In this document: positions 1 through 9,888 of the stretch, in pieces
How positions within the stretch are numbered: the stretch's first letter is position 1
Layout: the number at the start of each line of letters is the position of its first letter
Assembly (NCBI GenBank): GCA_903945375.1
Contig: CAJAVP010000100.1
Coordinates: forward strand, 62,001 to 126,000
From: an uncultured Methylococcaceae bacterium
Lineage (GTDB): Bacteria > Pseudomonadota > Gammaproteobacteria > Methylococcales > Methylomonadaceae
Reading direction: 5' to 3'
Length of the DNA: 64,000 nt
The notes under the pieces: model-generated
Database searches by the model: none
Told to the model about the DNA's origin: nothing
What the model saw: the letters and a program-made list of their open reading frames with translations, nothing else
Position numbers and translations under genes: made by a program

Positions 1-152
1 GTTAATCCCACTTCTTTGGCGGCTTTATTAATCGAGCCGCTAGTTTGTATGGCGGCGAGTAGTTTAAACAAACGCTCACCTAGTCCACCTAATAAACGAA
101 TTTCGCCTTTTAGTAACGGGTTGGCTATGTGTGTTTCGTGGATTTTTTTCAT
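1..152 (-). CDS. ModE-like molybdate-responsive HTH regulator, 5' part only
   Basis: The gene runs off the left edge and only the first 50 residues are present. I read the complement directly; it opens with ATG at 152 and stays open to base 1. The segment KLLAAIQTSGSINKAAKEVG has the spacing of the N-terminal winged-helix domain of ModE regulators (LysR-like HTH; 'leaI..tGSIs.AAk.vG'). ModE represses molybdate uptake when the molybdate level is high. An in-frame GTG about seven codons upstream is an alternative start. The C-terminal Mop-type molybdate-binding domain, if there is one, lies outside the window, so molybdate sensing is inferred from the HTH alone. Confidence 0.6.
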   Translation of the reverse strand, partial: MKKIHETHIANPLLKGEIRLLGGLGERLFKLLAAIQTSGSINKAAKEVGL

Positions 153-214
153 TTTAAATGGTTTGGTTAACACAATTTTTCAGTTGCGTTTGAGAAAAGA
201 GATGATGTAACTAT

Positions 215-310
215 TAACCTCCCCCTTTGAAAAAAAGGGGGATTTATCTAATAAAATCTGCCCTAAGCCTTTATGCCCTTTGGGTGCTCTTTTTCAAAGA
301 AGGGGGGCTG
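215..310. repeat. Palindromic intergenic repeat (CCCCCTTT...AAAGGGGG type)
   Basis: Bases 222-243 form a perfect hairpin of the form CCCCCTTT-gaaaa-AAAGGGGG. A second related arm (TTTTTCAAAGAAGGGGGG) lies at about 290-308, inside the end of the DUF2817 gene. On the minus strand the first hairpin follows the stop codon of that gene and could act as a terminator, but there is no clean T-run after it. This is a common type of small bacterial intergenic repeat. Confidence 0.55.
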
Positions 311-1438
311 AATACTTACGAGAGTATTAGTGGATTGGCGTTGTTCACAATCACTTAAAGAAACGCCACGTAATCCTTGTCTCATGACTTGCCTTGCTCG
401 AAATAAAACCATTTCTTTCCATCCTTGGTCATCAGGGCAAAAATGATGGTGCATCAATTTTCGATGTGCGATTCGAGCCTCATCGTTATCGGCTTGAGCC
501 CATAACCAATGATCATGTAATAGCACTTCAAATAATTCACGGGTGGGGAATGTGCCAAACTCTAAAGTGATATAACAACTGCGCTCATTCATGATCGAAT
601 GCCAGGCATAATCGATTAAGCCAGTCTTTGGTACGGAACTGGATGTACCTAACAACGGTAGCATCACCGATGCGCCATACCAGCACTGAGCAAGTGCAGT
701 TGCCGCGCTGTCTGGTTTATGGTCGCAAATAATCTCGCCATAACCGAATTGTCCTAGTCCGGTATGTAGATCAATAACCGCCATGTTTTTGTTTTTCAAA
801 TCATAGCGCTGTAGTAAGTCATCAATAACTCGTCGTCCATGTGCGGGTGCTAAGCCACCAAAAAAAGGCCCTGATGGATCGGTGTATTGTCCTGCACTAA
901 TTGCACTCTCAAAAGCCTCTCTACCTAATTGTTGTTGATAATCTGTAAAAGCTTGCCAGCGCTGCTGTGCATCGAGCATAAATAACGAAGCTCGTAAGGC
1001 ATCGTAACCGGCATTAACGGGTAAGGGTTTTGAAAAATCAACAACGTTGCGATTTAAATCAACACCATCGCAGTCACAACGACGATACCAAGCATAGCCC
1101 CAAGGTGTTAAAGCATGAATCATTAACAGAGCCGTTTTTTTAGGCAAGCTAACTTCCCCAGATGTCAGTAAACGTAGCCAATCTAATTCAATCGCATTGC
1201 CCGCAAAGCCTTCAATGCCATGTGTTCCGCTGATGATAACGAGCAAGTTGCACGCATCCTCTGCGCCTATCCAGGCTGTATCAGTTATTAATGTTTCTCC
1301 ATCGGGTCCTTCACCCAAACATTGGTAGGGCAAATAATGTACGGGATAGCTTAATTGACTGAGTTGGTGTAGCCAGCGATGTCGACCAACGGCATAGCTG
1401 GCTGAAAAGAGTTCGGTATCAAGCTGGTCTAAAGGCAT
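263..1438 (-). CDS. DUF2817 family, M14-like zinc carboxypeptidase-type protein
   Basis: The product is about 391 residues. The family resembles M14 zinc carboxypeptidases/succinylglutamate desuccinylases. The zinc-site signatures visible are SGTHGIEGFAGN (His and Glu ligands) and a later IDLHTGLG (His ligand), with a YRR...DLNRN substrate-binding region between them. I chose the ATG at 1438 (MPLDQLDTEL) instead of the longest frame from 1612: AAGG lies just upstream of it and the extra 58 residues look unlike the family. The last ~15 codons are encoded by a repeat arm and are probably not ancestral. No signal peptide is visible, so it should be cytoplasmic. The substrate is unknown. Confidence 0.7.
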   Translation of the reverse strand: MPLDQLDTELFSASYAVGRHRWLHQLSQLSYPVHYLPYQCLGEGPDGETLITDTAWIGAEDACNLLVIISGTHGIEGFAGNAIELDWLRLLTSGEVSLPKKTALLMIHALTPWGYAWYRRCDCDGVDLNRNVVDFSKPLPVNAGYDALRASLFMLDAQQRWQAFTDYQQQLGREAFESAISAGQYTDPSGPFFGGLAPAHGRRVIDDLLQRYDLKNKNMAVIDLHTGLGQFGYGEIICDHKPDSAATALAQCWYGASVMLPLLGTSSSVPKTGLIDYAWHSIMNERSCYITLEFGTFPTRELFEVLLHDHWLWAQADNDEARIAHRKLMHHHFCPDDQGWKEMVLFRARQVMRQGLRGVSLSDCEQRQSTNTLVSIQPPFFEKEHPKGIKA

Positions 1439-1787
1439 AATATGACCTTGGTCTGTTTGTGAGTTGTGTTGATAGTTTAACCGTGTTGAAACGCTTGTTG
1501 CCACTCTTGCCCATAAATTGTTTAGGTTTGTGATATTTTTAAGCTTAGGAGCATGAACAACTGTGTGCGACTGGAGTACTTTAGGCAAAGCCTGCACGCC
1601 GACTATTGGCAACTTACCTAAGTGATTCCGTGCTCATTCCTTAGCATGGATGAAAAAGTATGTTTATTTAACATTTTGAGCTATATACTTAGTCGTTGTT
1701 TTATTGGTTAATTTAATAGATGATTGCCTATTGTCCGTTTTGCTTTTATTTCAATGAAATTAAGTTTTTTTACTTTTCTTTAAACAC

Positions 1788-4061
1788 ATGCGCCTGACAA
1801 TACTAGCAAGTCTATTTTTGGTTGCTCTATTCAGTTTTTTGCTGCTGATTCTTAGCCATTTTTTCCCCACAATAACTTTTCCCAAAGAAAGTCTATTAGT
1901 GATGAATGGGGTTACGAATATTGCTCTGTTGGTGGTTTTTTACCTAAAAACTCAAGAAAAGCCAGTTCAGCCCCCCCCCGTTTCGATGAATCATCCTCTG
2001 CCAATTCCCCATCAATATAATGACTATTGGGCATTGCTTCAAATTCCGAATTTACTTTGTTTGAAAGACAAAGATGGATGTTGGCTGAAAGCAAGTGATG
2101 AATATCTCCAGCTATATAATTTGCAGGGCGTTGATTATTATGGAAAAAGTGATGATGAATTAAGCCGATTACCGGAAAGCAATTGGCGAGCTTTAAATTT
2201 TAGTGCGATTCAGGACAAAAGAGCTTGGCTATTAAGGCGATCAATTCAAGAAGCCTGTCCGGTTAATGACGCTGGAGTAGAAAGTAATGCGTTGGAGATT
2301 ACTCGGACGCCTATCTTTGATAGTGAGCAGCGTCATTCCAAGATGCTGTTGACTGGGCAGAAAGTAAAGGTTGAAAAACTTTCCGACTGGGAGTCACTTG
2401 CTCATACCCTGCACGCGTGTCACTTGAATGTCATGATTTTAGATGTTGATTTTAAAATTTACAGTATTAATAAATCTTTTTTAATACTGACGGGTTATCA
2501 AGAGAAGGATATTGAGACTAAGCCACTATCTGCTTTTATAGAAAGTAGGATGCAGATTAGGGAGGATGAATTTGTTGTGGTTAATGATGAGCGCTGCTGG
2601 TCGTGTGAGTTAATGTTTCGTCATAAAGCGGGTCACTATATTCCTGTTAAATTGGATATCACTGAGATCAATAAAGATGGACAAATTATCAATTATTTCG
2701 CGACTTTACTAGATATTACCCGGCAACGACAATCAGAAAAACGGATAATGCGAATTGCTAATTATGATGAATTAACTGGGTTAGCAAACCGTGCCATATT
2801 TTTTGAACGATTGGAGAATGTGCTGACTAATGCGAGTTCTAAAAATCTTAATTTAGTTATATTTTTTATTAACTTAGATCGTTTTAAAGGGGTTAATGAT
2901 ACGCTAGGTCATGAGGGAGGGAATCGCTTACTTAAGGAGGTTGCGTTCCGATTGCGCTCAATAACGGGTAATCGTAATTTGGTTGCCCGATTAAATGGTG
3001 ATGAGTTTGTGTTGTTTGTTTTAGAAGACAAAGTAAAATCTCAAGCCATGTATTCGGCAACATTGGCAGCGGGAGATTTACTGGTAAAGCTAGCGAATCC
3101 TTTTTTTATTTTGAATCGTGATATTTTCATAACTGCCAGTATCGGTATTGCACTGTATCCAGAAGACGGTACAAGCGCAGAAATGCTATTAAAAAATGCC
3201 GATATGGCAATGCAAGAAGCGAAGCGCCAAGGACGTAATAATTACCAATTTTATCGTAAAGATTTGGCCGATGAAGCAGGAAATAGACTGCTGACGGAAT
3301 TAAACTTGCGTAAGGCACTTGAGAGAGGTGAATTGCAGCTGTATTACCAGCCCCAATACTATGCCAGTAGTCGGGCAATTTTTGGTGCTGAAGTGTTGAT
3401 TCGTTGGCTGCACATTGTGGATTCAAGGACACAAATGATCCCTCCCGATTATTTTATCTCGATTGCCGAAGAATCTGGCTTGATTGTGGAGATTGGCGCT
3501 TGGATTTTGCGTACCGCCTGTGTGCAATTGAAGCAGTGGCAAGATCAAGGCTATAGTTTAAAGCAGGTCTCGGTTAATGTTTCAGCAAGACAGTTTTTGG
3601 ATGATAATTTTTTAGAAACCGTTAAGCAGGCGTTGTTGGACGCGGGTTTAAATCCCGAAAGTTTAGAGCTAGAACTTACTGAGTCATTATTGGCAGGCGA
3701 TTTGAAAAAAATAGAGTTGCAGTTAAATCGACTTAAAAAAATGGGGATAAAGATTGCCTTAGATGATTTTGGAACGGGCTATTCTTCATTGTCGTATTTG
3801 AAAAATTTACCTATTGATGTGTTAAAAATCGATCAGTCGTTTATTAGAGAAATGACGATGGGATCTAAAGATGCCCGCCTTGCTTCTGCAATTATTAGTA
3901 TGGGGCATTCTTTAGGGCAGAAAATTATCGCCGAGGGTGTTGAAACCGAGCAACAACTTGAATATTTAACACGGCGTGGTTGCGATATTATTCAAGGTTA
4001 TTATTTCAGTCCACCCTTACCGGTCGATAAAATGACCGCGATATTGGTTGCAGAGACTTAG
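1788..4061 (+). CDS. Membrane PAS-GGDEF-EAL c-di-GMP signalling protein
   Basis: This is a 757-residue hybrid regulator of the second messenger c-di-GMP. It opens with two hydrophobic segments (about residues 4-28 and 33-53), followed by two PAS-like regions (about 75-190 and 200-315), GGDEF (about 325-485) and EAL (about 500-755). The GGDEF signature reads NGDEF and the inhibitory-site region is also altered, so cyclase activity may be weak or absent. The EAL domain has EVL in place of EAL but keeps the catalytic Glu, ELTES, DDFGTGYSSLSYLK and the KIDQSF lysine. It therefore looks like a functional phosphodiesterase. It stands alone, with no operon partner. The ATG has only a weak upstream Shine-Dalgarno sequence. 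Confidence 0.9.
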   Translation: MRLTILASLFLVALFSFLLLILSHFFPTITFPKESLLVMNGVTNIALLVVFYLKTQEKPVQPPPVSMNHPLPIPHQYNDYWALLQIPNLLCLKDKDGCWLKASDEYLQLYNLQGVDYYGKSDDELSRLPESNWRALNFSAIQDKRAWLLRRSIQEACPVNDAGVESNALEITRTPIFDSEQRHSKMLLTGQKVKVEKLSDWESLAHTLHACHLNVMILDVDFKIYSINKSFLILTGYQEKDIETKPLSAFIESRMQIREDEFVVVNDERCWSCELMFRHKAGHYIPVKLDITEINKDGQIINYFATLLDITRQRQSEKRIMRIANYDELTGLANRAIFFERLENVLTNASSKNLNLVIFFINLDRFKGVNDTLGHEGGNRLLKEVAFRLRSITGNRNLVARLNGDEFVLFVLEDKVKSQAMYSATLAAGDLLVKLANPFFILNRDIFITASIGIALYPEDGTSAEMLLKNADMAMQEAKRQGRNNYQFYRKDLADEAGNRLLTELNLRKALERGELQLYYQPQYYASSRAIFGAEVLIRWLHIVDSRTQMIPPDYFISIAEESGLIVEIGAWILRTACVQLKQWQDQGYSLKQVSVNVSARQFLDDNFLETVKQALLDAGLNPESLELELTESLLAGDLKKIELQLNRLKKMGIKIALDDFGTGYSSLSYLKNLPIDVLKIDQSFIREMTMGSKDARLASAIISMGHSLGQKIIAEGVETEQQLEYLTRRGCDIIQGYYFSPPLPVDKMTAILVAET

Positions 4062-4454
4062 GTTGTTTTTATATAGAATTTTTACGTGTTTAAGTCTATG
4101 CCACAATGACTACGCACAAAAACCATGTGAATCTGGTGATTTTGCTAGATATTTGTAATTATTATGTAATTAGCTTTTCTACAATTGGCCTGAAAGCCAT
4201 TTTACGCCCCTTAGTGGCATTTAAACTTTAATTGAAGCTAATGGGTACACCTTATTGGGATTAAAACGAGTGCATTGCGTCCCTGCAATTGTATATACTA
4301 TGGGTTTAAATCCTTTCGACCTGCTCGATTATTGTTGAAATTTTAAACAAATCCAACGCTACCCAACCTATTTCGACGCAATGAATTTTACTGCTTTGTG
4401 TAATCTAGCTTTACGATCGTCATCTAACCGATCAAACCCAACAAGGACTAACCT
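4062..4454. other. 393-bp gene-free leader upstream of aceE
   Basis: I see no ORF or RNA gene here. It is AT-rich and must hold the promoter of the pyruvate dehydrogenase operon. A TATACT hexamer near 4294 could be a -10 element, but no well-spaced -35 is convincing. No palindrome recognisable as a PdhR-type operator was found by eye. Confidence 0.5.
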
Positions 4455-7133
4455 ATGATGAATAGCCTAATTTCAGAAATTACCGGCCTAAATGATATTG
4501 ACCCCGCAGAAACTAAAGAATGGATTGAAGCACTGCAAGCCGTTCTGGAACAAGACGGCAGTGAGCGAGCTCATTTTCTGATTGAACAATTAGTTGCCGT
4601 AACTCGGCATTCAGGGTTTGATATTCCTTTCAGTGCTAACACGGCGTATTTGAATACCATTCCGGTAGACAGGCAGGCGCAATTTTCCGGTGATGCGACG
4701 ATTGAGCAAAAAATACGTTCTTATGTTCGCTGGAATGCCATGATGATGGTGTTGCGTGCCAATAAGCATACGAATGTCGGTGGACATATTGCGAGTTTTG
4801 CATCCGCTGCAACACTCTATGACGTGGGGTACAATCATTTTTGGCACGCGCCTTCAGAGCATCACGGCGGCGACTTGATTTATACCCAAGGTCACTTAAC
4901 GCCAGGTGATTACGCACGAGCGTTTTTAATGGGGCGTTTTACCGAAGAGCAATTGGATAATTTCCGTCAAGAAGTGCATGGCAATGGCTTATCGTCCTAT
5001 CCACATCCTTGGTTGATGCAAGAATTTTGGCAATTCCCAACCGTCTCAATGGGTTTAGGGCCGATTATGGCGATTTATCAAGCACGCTTTATGCGTTATT
5101 TGCAAGATCGCGGATTTGCTGATACCTCAAACCGTAAAGTGTGGAGCTTTTTAGGCGATGGCGAAACCGATGAGCCAGAATCCTTGGGCGCAATCGGTAT
5201 GGCAGGTCGTGAAAAATTAGATAATCTGATTTTTGTGGTCAATTGTAATTTGCAACGCCTAGATGGGCCGGTGCGCGGTAATGGCAAAATTATTCAGGAA
5301 TTGGAAAGTGAATTTCGTGGCGCGGGTTGGAATGTTATTAAAGTCGTTTGGGGGCAACGTTGGGATGCGCTGTTAGCTAGAGACAAGGAAGGGTTACTGG
5401 TTGCCCGCATGATGGCGTGTGTGGATGGTGATTTCCAAACCTTCAAAGCAAAGGATGGCGCTTATGTTCGTGAACATTTCTTTAATACGCCAGAGTTACG
5501 AGTAATGGTTGCTGATTGGTCAGATCGCGATATTTGGGAACTAAACCGTGGCGGTCATGACCCAGCCAAAGTCTATGCGGCATTCCATGCCGCCGTTCAT
5601 CATAAAGGTCAGCCTACGGTTATTTTGGCTAAGACGATCAAAGGCTATGGTATGGGAGACTCGGGTCAGGCGCAAAACATTACCCATCAACAGAAAAAAA
5701 TGAGCCCGAGTTCACTGGGTCATTTCCGTGATCGCTATAGTCTGCCAGTCAGTGATGACGAATTACATGAGTTACCCTATCTGACTTTCCCTGAAGGCTC
5801 TAAAGAGTTGGCGTATATGCACCAACGCCGTACTGAATTAGGTGGGCCATTACCGGCTAGACGACCTAAGTCTTATGCTTTGGATGTGCCAGTATTAAGT
5901 GATTTTAAAGCGTTACTGGAAGCGAGTGGTGAAGGGCGTGAAATTTCGACGACAATGGCTTTTGTCCGATTGATCAATATTCTTGCTAAAGACAAAAATA
6001 TTGGTAAGCGTATTGTGCCCATCGTTCCTGATGAGTCACGGACTTTTGGGATGGAAGGCATGTTCCGGCAACTGGGTATCTGGTCACAAGTCGGGCAGTT
6101 ATACACGCCACAAGATGCTAAAGAATTGATGTTTTATAAAGAAGACAAGCACGGTCAAATTCTTCAAGAAGGCATTAACGAAGCGGGTGGCTTATGTGAT
6201 TGGATTGCTGCTGGGACTTCATACTCTACGCACAATGTCCCTATGATCCCATTCTTTATTTATTATTCGATGTTTGGTTTTCAGCGGGTTGGCGATTTAA
6301 TCTGGGCAGCCGCTGATCAACGTACACGCGGTTTCTTGATGGGCGGTACCGCAGGTCGTACCACATTGAATGGCGAAGGTTTACAGCACGAAGATGGTCA
6401 TAGTCACTTGATGTCTGCAACCGTTCCTAATTGTGTTTCTTACGATCCAACGTATGCTTACGAGCTTGCTGTGATTATTCAAGATGGTTTACATCGTATG
6501 TATGTCGAACAGGAAGACGTGTTCTATTACATTACGGTCATGAATGAAAACTACGAGCATCCAGCACTCCCTTATGGTGAAGAGCAAAATATCCTAAAAG
6601 GCATGTACAGCTTCCGTCAAGGCGCTGCGAGCAAGGGTTCGCGAGTGCAATTATTAGGCTCCGGTGTGATTTTCCGAGAAGTTGAATATGCGGCTGAATT
6701 ATTGCTTGCTGATTGGGGTGTTGAGGCAGATTTATGGAGTTGTCCAAGTTTTACGGAATTAGCGAGAGATGGGCAGTTGTGTGAGCGTTGGAATCGTTTA
6801 CATCCGACAGAGTCACCCAAGGTCTCACATGTGTCGCATTGTCTGGCGAATGCAGTTGGTCCTGTTATCGCCGCTACGGATTATACTCGTGCCTTCGCTG
6901 AGCAAATTCGCAGCTTAATTGATGCACCTTATACCGTTTTAGGCACGGATGGGTTTGGTCGTTCGGATACTCGTGAGAATTTGCGCCGTTTCTTCGAGGT
7001 TGATCGTTATCACATTGTCATTGCGGCCTTAAAGAGTTTGGCAGACATGGGACAATTTGAGCTTGCTAAAGTTGAAGTGGCAATCGCCAAATATGGCATT
7101 GAGGCGGATGCTATGGCACCGTGGCAAATCTAA
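4455..7133 (+). CDS. aceE: Pyruvate dehydrogenase E1 component (homodimeric type)
   Basis: AceE carries out the thiamine-diphosphate-dependent decarboxylation of pyruvate and reductive acetylation of the E2 lipoyl group. At 892 residues it matches the single-chain E1 of gammaproteobacteria (E. coli about 887), unlike the split alpha/beta form. The ThDP motif GDGETDEPES...NCN lies around residues 233-262. Family blocks such as SFASAATLYDVGYNHFW and DESRTFGMEGMFRQLG are intact. An AAGGA lies 8 bases before the ATGATG start. It is the first gene of aceE-aceF-lpdA, with 15-16 base gaps between genes, which indicates one transcript. Confidence 0.97.
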   Translation: MMNSLISEITGLNDIDPAETKEWIEALQAVLEQDGSERAHFLIEQLVAVTRHSGFDIPFSANTAYLNTIPVDRQAQFSGDATIEQKIRSYVRWNAMMMVLRANKHTNVGGHIASFASAATLYDVGYNHFWHAPSEHHGGDLIYTQGHLTPGDYARAFLMGRFTEEQLDNFRQEVHGNGLSSYPHPWLMQEFWQFPTVSMGLGPIMAIYQARFMRYLQDRGFADTSNRKVWSFLGDGETDEPESLGAIGMAGREKLDNLIFVVNCNLQRLDGPVRGNGKIIQELESEFRGAGWNVIKVVWGQRWDALLARDKEGLLVARMMACVDGDFQTFKAKDGAYVREHFFNTPELRVMVADWSDRDIWELNRGGHDPAKVYAAFHAAVHHKGQPTVILAKTIKGYGMGDSGQAQNITHQQKKMSPSSLGHFRDRYSLPVSDDELHELPYLTFPEGSKELAYMHQRRTELGGPLPARRPKSYALDVPVLSDFKALLEASGEGREISTTMAFVRLINILAKDKNIGKRIVPIVPDESRTFGMEGMFRQLGIWSQVGQLYTPQDAKELMFYKEDKHGQILQEGINEAGGLCDWIAAGTSYSTHNVPMIPFFIYYSMFGFQRVGDLIWAAADQRTRGFLMGGTAGRTTLNGEGLQHEDGHSHLMSATVPNCVSYDPTYAYELAVIIQDGLHRMYVEQEDVFYYITVMNENYEHPALPYGEEQNILKGMYSFRQGAASKGSRVQLLGSGVIFREVEYAAELLLADWGVEADLWSCPSFTELARDGQLCERWNRLHPTESPKVSHVSHCLANAVGPVIAATDYTRAFAEQIRSLIDAPYTVLGTDGFGRSDTRENLRRFFEVDRYHIVIAALKSLADMGQFELAKVEVAIAKYGIEADAMAPWQI

Positions 7134-7148
7134 CCTAAGGATAAGACG

Positions 7149-8456
7149 ATGACTAGCTTATGTGAAATTAAGGTGCCTGATGTTGGCAATGTTCCCTCTA
7201 TTGATGTGGTTGAAGTTCTCATTAAAGTAGGGGATATCATTGCCTTAGAGCAGACGGTTGCGACACTGGAGACGGATAAAGCCACCATGGAGTTACCTTC
7301 CAGTTCAGCCGGTACGGTTCAGCAAGTTTTTATTAAGCCCGGGGATAAAGTTTCCGAGGGGACATTAATTGCTACGGTATTAGCTGAAAACCTAGGGCAG
7401 GGTAGCTCAAACGCACTACCCGACGCGCCTGCGCCTATTGCTGCTCAACAACCCGCTGCTCCCGTTGCAACGACCGAGCCTAAAATGGCAACCTCTGCAC
7501 CTTCTGTAGTCCAAGCTGAGATAGCTGCTGAACCGATGAGTAAAACCTCAACGGGTAGGCTGGCTCATGCATCGCCTTCGGTACGTTTATTTGCCCGTGA
7601 GCTGGGTGTCGATATTAATAAAGTCAGCCAAGGTAGTGGTCGAAAAGGTCGTCTTCTCCGGGAAGATATTAAGCAATTTGTCAAAAAAGCAATGACTGAA
7701 GGTGTCGTTACCAGTGGTAGTGGTATTCCTGCACTACCCAGTATTGATTTTTCAGTGTTTGGCGAAACCGAGGTTCAAAAACTCAGCAAGATTAAACGAC
7801 TCACTGGACAAAATTTGACTCGTGTTTGGTTGAACTTGCCGATGGTGACCTACCACGACGAGGCGGATATTACTGATATGGAAGCTTTTCGTAATCTTTT
7901 AAATGCCGAAAAATCTAAGGATGAAGTCAAAATCACTGGATTGATGTTTATCATCAAGGCATTAGTTGCCGCGATGCAACAATTTCCAAGTTTTAATGCC
8001 TCACTATCCAGTGATGGTGAAAATTTGATTTTGAAAAAATATTTTAATATTGGTATTGCGGTGGATACGCCTAATGGCTTGGTTGTACCGGTACTGCGTG
8101 ATGTGCATCTAAAAAATATCAACCAATTAGCGACAGAACTGGCAGAAAAAAGTGCTAAAGCACGGCAAGGTAAATTGATGCCTGCAGATATGCAAGGCGG
8201 TTGCCTAACCATTTCTAGTTTAGGTGGGATTGGTGGTACTGCATTTACGCCTATTGTTAATGCGCCTGAGGTGGCTATCTTAGGTGTCACTCGTGCCAAA
8301 ATGCAGCCGGTTTGGGATGGCAAAGCCTTTCAACCGCGCTTAATGTTGCCGCTGGATTTGACTTACGATCATCGCGTTATTGATGGTGCGGAAGGGGCTC
8401 GTTTTATGGCAGTTATCAAACAAAATTTAAGCGATATTCGCCGCTTATTACTTTAA
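7149..8456 (+). CDS. aceF: Dihydrolipoamide acetyltransferase, E2 of pyruvate dehydrogenase
   Basis: This is the core subunit that transfers the acetyl group from lipoamide to CoA. The 435 residues hold one lipoyl domain (about 1-80, lipoylated Lys in ETDKATME near residue 44), an Ala/Pro-rich linker (about 88-130), a peripheral subunit-binding domain (about 138-176, SPSVRLFARELGV) and the catalytic domain (about 205-435) ending in DHRVIDGAEGARF with the catalytic His. E. coli AceF has three lipoyl domains, so this is the short one-lipoyl form. AAGGA precedes the ATG. The gene sits between aceE and lpdA, as expected for the complex. Confidence 0.97.
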   Translation: MTSLCEIKVPDVGNVPSIDVVEVLIKVGDIIALEQTVATLETDKATMELPSSSAGTVQQVFIKPGDKVSEGTLIATVLAENLGQGSSNALPDAPAPIAAQQPAAPVATTEPKMATSAPSVVQAEIAAEPMSKTSTGRLAHASPSVRLFARELGVDINKVSQGSGRKGRLLREDIKQFVKKAMTEGVVTSGSGIPALPSIDFSVFGETEVQKLSKIKRLTGQNLTRVWLNLPMVTYHDEADITDMEAFRNLLNAEKSKDEVKITGLMFIIKALVAAMQQFPSFNASLSSDGENLILKKYFNIGIAVDTPNGLVVPVLRDVHLKNINQLATELAEKSAKARQGKLMPADMQGGCLTISSLGGIGGTAFTPIVNAPEVAILGVTRAKMQPVWDGKAFQPRLMLPLDLTYDHRVIDGAEGARFMAVIKQNLSDIRRLLL

Positions 8457-8472
8457 TTTAAGAGAGTCAGAC

Positions 8473-9888
8473 ATGAATAATACAGTGCTCAATGCAGAAG
8501 TTTTAGTATTAGGCGGAGGTCCGGGGGGGTATAGCGCCGCGTTTCGTGCCGCCGATTTGGGTAAGCAAGTCGTATTAGTTGAGCGCGAACCGGTGTTAGG
8601 CGGGGTGTGTCTTAACGTAGGTTGTATTCCATCTAAGGCCTTGTTGCATATGGCTCTAGTGATCCATGAAGCGGAAGAAATGGCAGAGCATGGTATTCGT
8701 TTTAATACCCCTGAGTTGGATTTAGACAAAATTCGCGCTTGGAAATCCAGTGTCACTAAAACCTTAAATGACGGTTTAGCGGGTCTTGCTAAGCAGCGTA
8801 AAGTGACGGTGGTGCAAGGTAATGGGCAATTTACTTCGCCTAATTCACTGGCGGTGCAAACGGAGGCTGGCGTTACAGACATCAACTTTGAACAGGCTAT
8901 TATTGCCGCAGGTTCGCAGCCTACGGCAATCCCCTCATTTCCGAATGACGATCCCAGATTATGGAATTCCACGGGCGCGTTGGCTTTGAGTCAAATTCCA
9001 AAAAAATTGTTGATTGTCGGCGGTGGGATTATTGGCTTAGAAATGGCCTGTGTTTACCATGCCTTTGGATCAGAAATCAGTGTGGTTGAATTGATGGATC
9101 AAATTATTCCAGGCTGTGATAAAGATTTAATTACGCCGTTATTCCGACGTATTAAAAAACAGTATCAGAATATTTGGCTAGAAACAAAAGTGACTAGCAT
9201 TGAAGCCCAAGAAGCGGGTCTTAATGTCACCTTTGATGGTAAAGGTGCCCCTGAATCCGAGTTATTTGATGCAGTTCTTGTTGCTGTAGGCCGTCGTCCT
9301 AATGGTAAATTGATTGCCGCCGAGCTTGCTGGGGTTGCTGTCACCGAACAGGGCTTTATTTCCGTTGATAAACAACAGCGTACTAACGTACCACATATTT
9401 TTGCCATTGGTGATATCGTAGGCAATCCTATGTTAGCCCACAAAGCTGTACATGAAGGAAAAATTGCGGCTGAAGTGATTGCTGGACATAAAGCTGGATT
9501 TGACGCATTAACCATTCCGTCTGTCGCTTATACCGATCCTGAAATTGCTTGGATGGGCTTAACCGAAAATCAAGCTAAAGAACAAGGCATCGCCTACGAC
9601 AAAGCTGCTTTTCCTTGGGCAGCAAGCGGTCGCTCTTTAAGTATGGGGCGTAAAGAAGGTATTACTAAGATTATTTGCGACAAGGAAACCGGTCGCGTGT
9701 TAGGCGCTGGTATGGTTGGTCCTAACGCAGGTGAATTAATCGCCGAAGCGGTATTGGCACTGGAAATGGGCGCAGATGCCGAAGATATTAGTTTGACAAT
9801 TCATCCTCATCCCACGTTATCAGAAACCTTTGCCTTTGCAGCTGAGATGATTACGGGCACAATTACTGACCTGTATATTAAAAAATAA
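8473..9888 (+). CDS. lpdA: Dihydrolipoyl dehydrogenase, E3
   Basis: This FAD-dependent oxidoreductase re-oxidises dihydrolipoamide with NAD+. The 471 residues show the FAD dinucleotide motif GGGPGGYSAAF (about 14-24), the redox-active disulfide in GGVCLNVGCIPSK (about 43-55), the NAD-binding GGGIIGLE motif (about 184-191), AIGDIVG for FAD (about 313) and the C-terminal HPHPTLSE with the catalytic His-Glu pair (about 443-450). AGAGAG precedes the start. As the last gene of the pdh operon it may also serve 2-oxoglutarate dehydrogenase or the glycine cleavage system, since no other lpd copy is in view. Confidence 0.97.
   Translation: MNNTVLNAEVLVLGGGPGGYSAAFRAADLGKQVVLVEREPVLGGVCLNVGCIPSKALLHMALVIHEAEEMAEHGIRFNTPELDLDKIRAWKSSVTKTLNDGLAGLAKQRKVTVVQGNGQFTSPNSLAVQTEAGVTDINFEQAIIAAGSQPTAIPSFPNDDPRLWNSTGALALSQIPKKLLIVGGGIIGLEMACVYHAFGSEISVVELMDQIIPGCDKDLITPLFRRIKKQYQNIWLETKVTSIEAQEAGLNVTFDGKGAPESELFDAVLVAVGRRPNGKLIAAELAGVAVTEQGFISVDKQQRTNVPHIFAIGDIVGNPMLAHKAVHEGKIAAEVIAGHKAGFDALTIPSVAYTDPEIAWMGLTENQAKEQGIAYDKAAFPWAASGRSLSMGRKEGITKIICDKETGRVLGAGMVGPNAGELIAEAVLALEMGADAEDISLTIHPHPTLSETFAFAAEMITGTITDLYIKK

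Noticed and set aside
16-210. 64-codon plus-strand frame at the left edge
   Set aside because: The complement encodes a ModE-like HTH with clear family residues; the plus-strand frame is its shadow.
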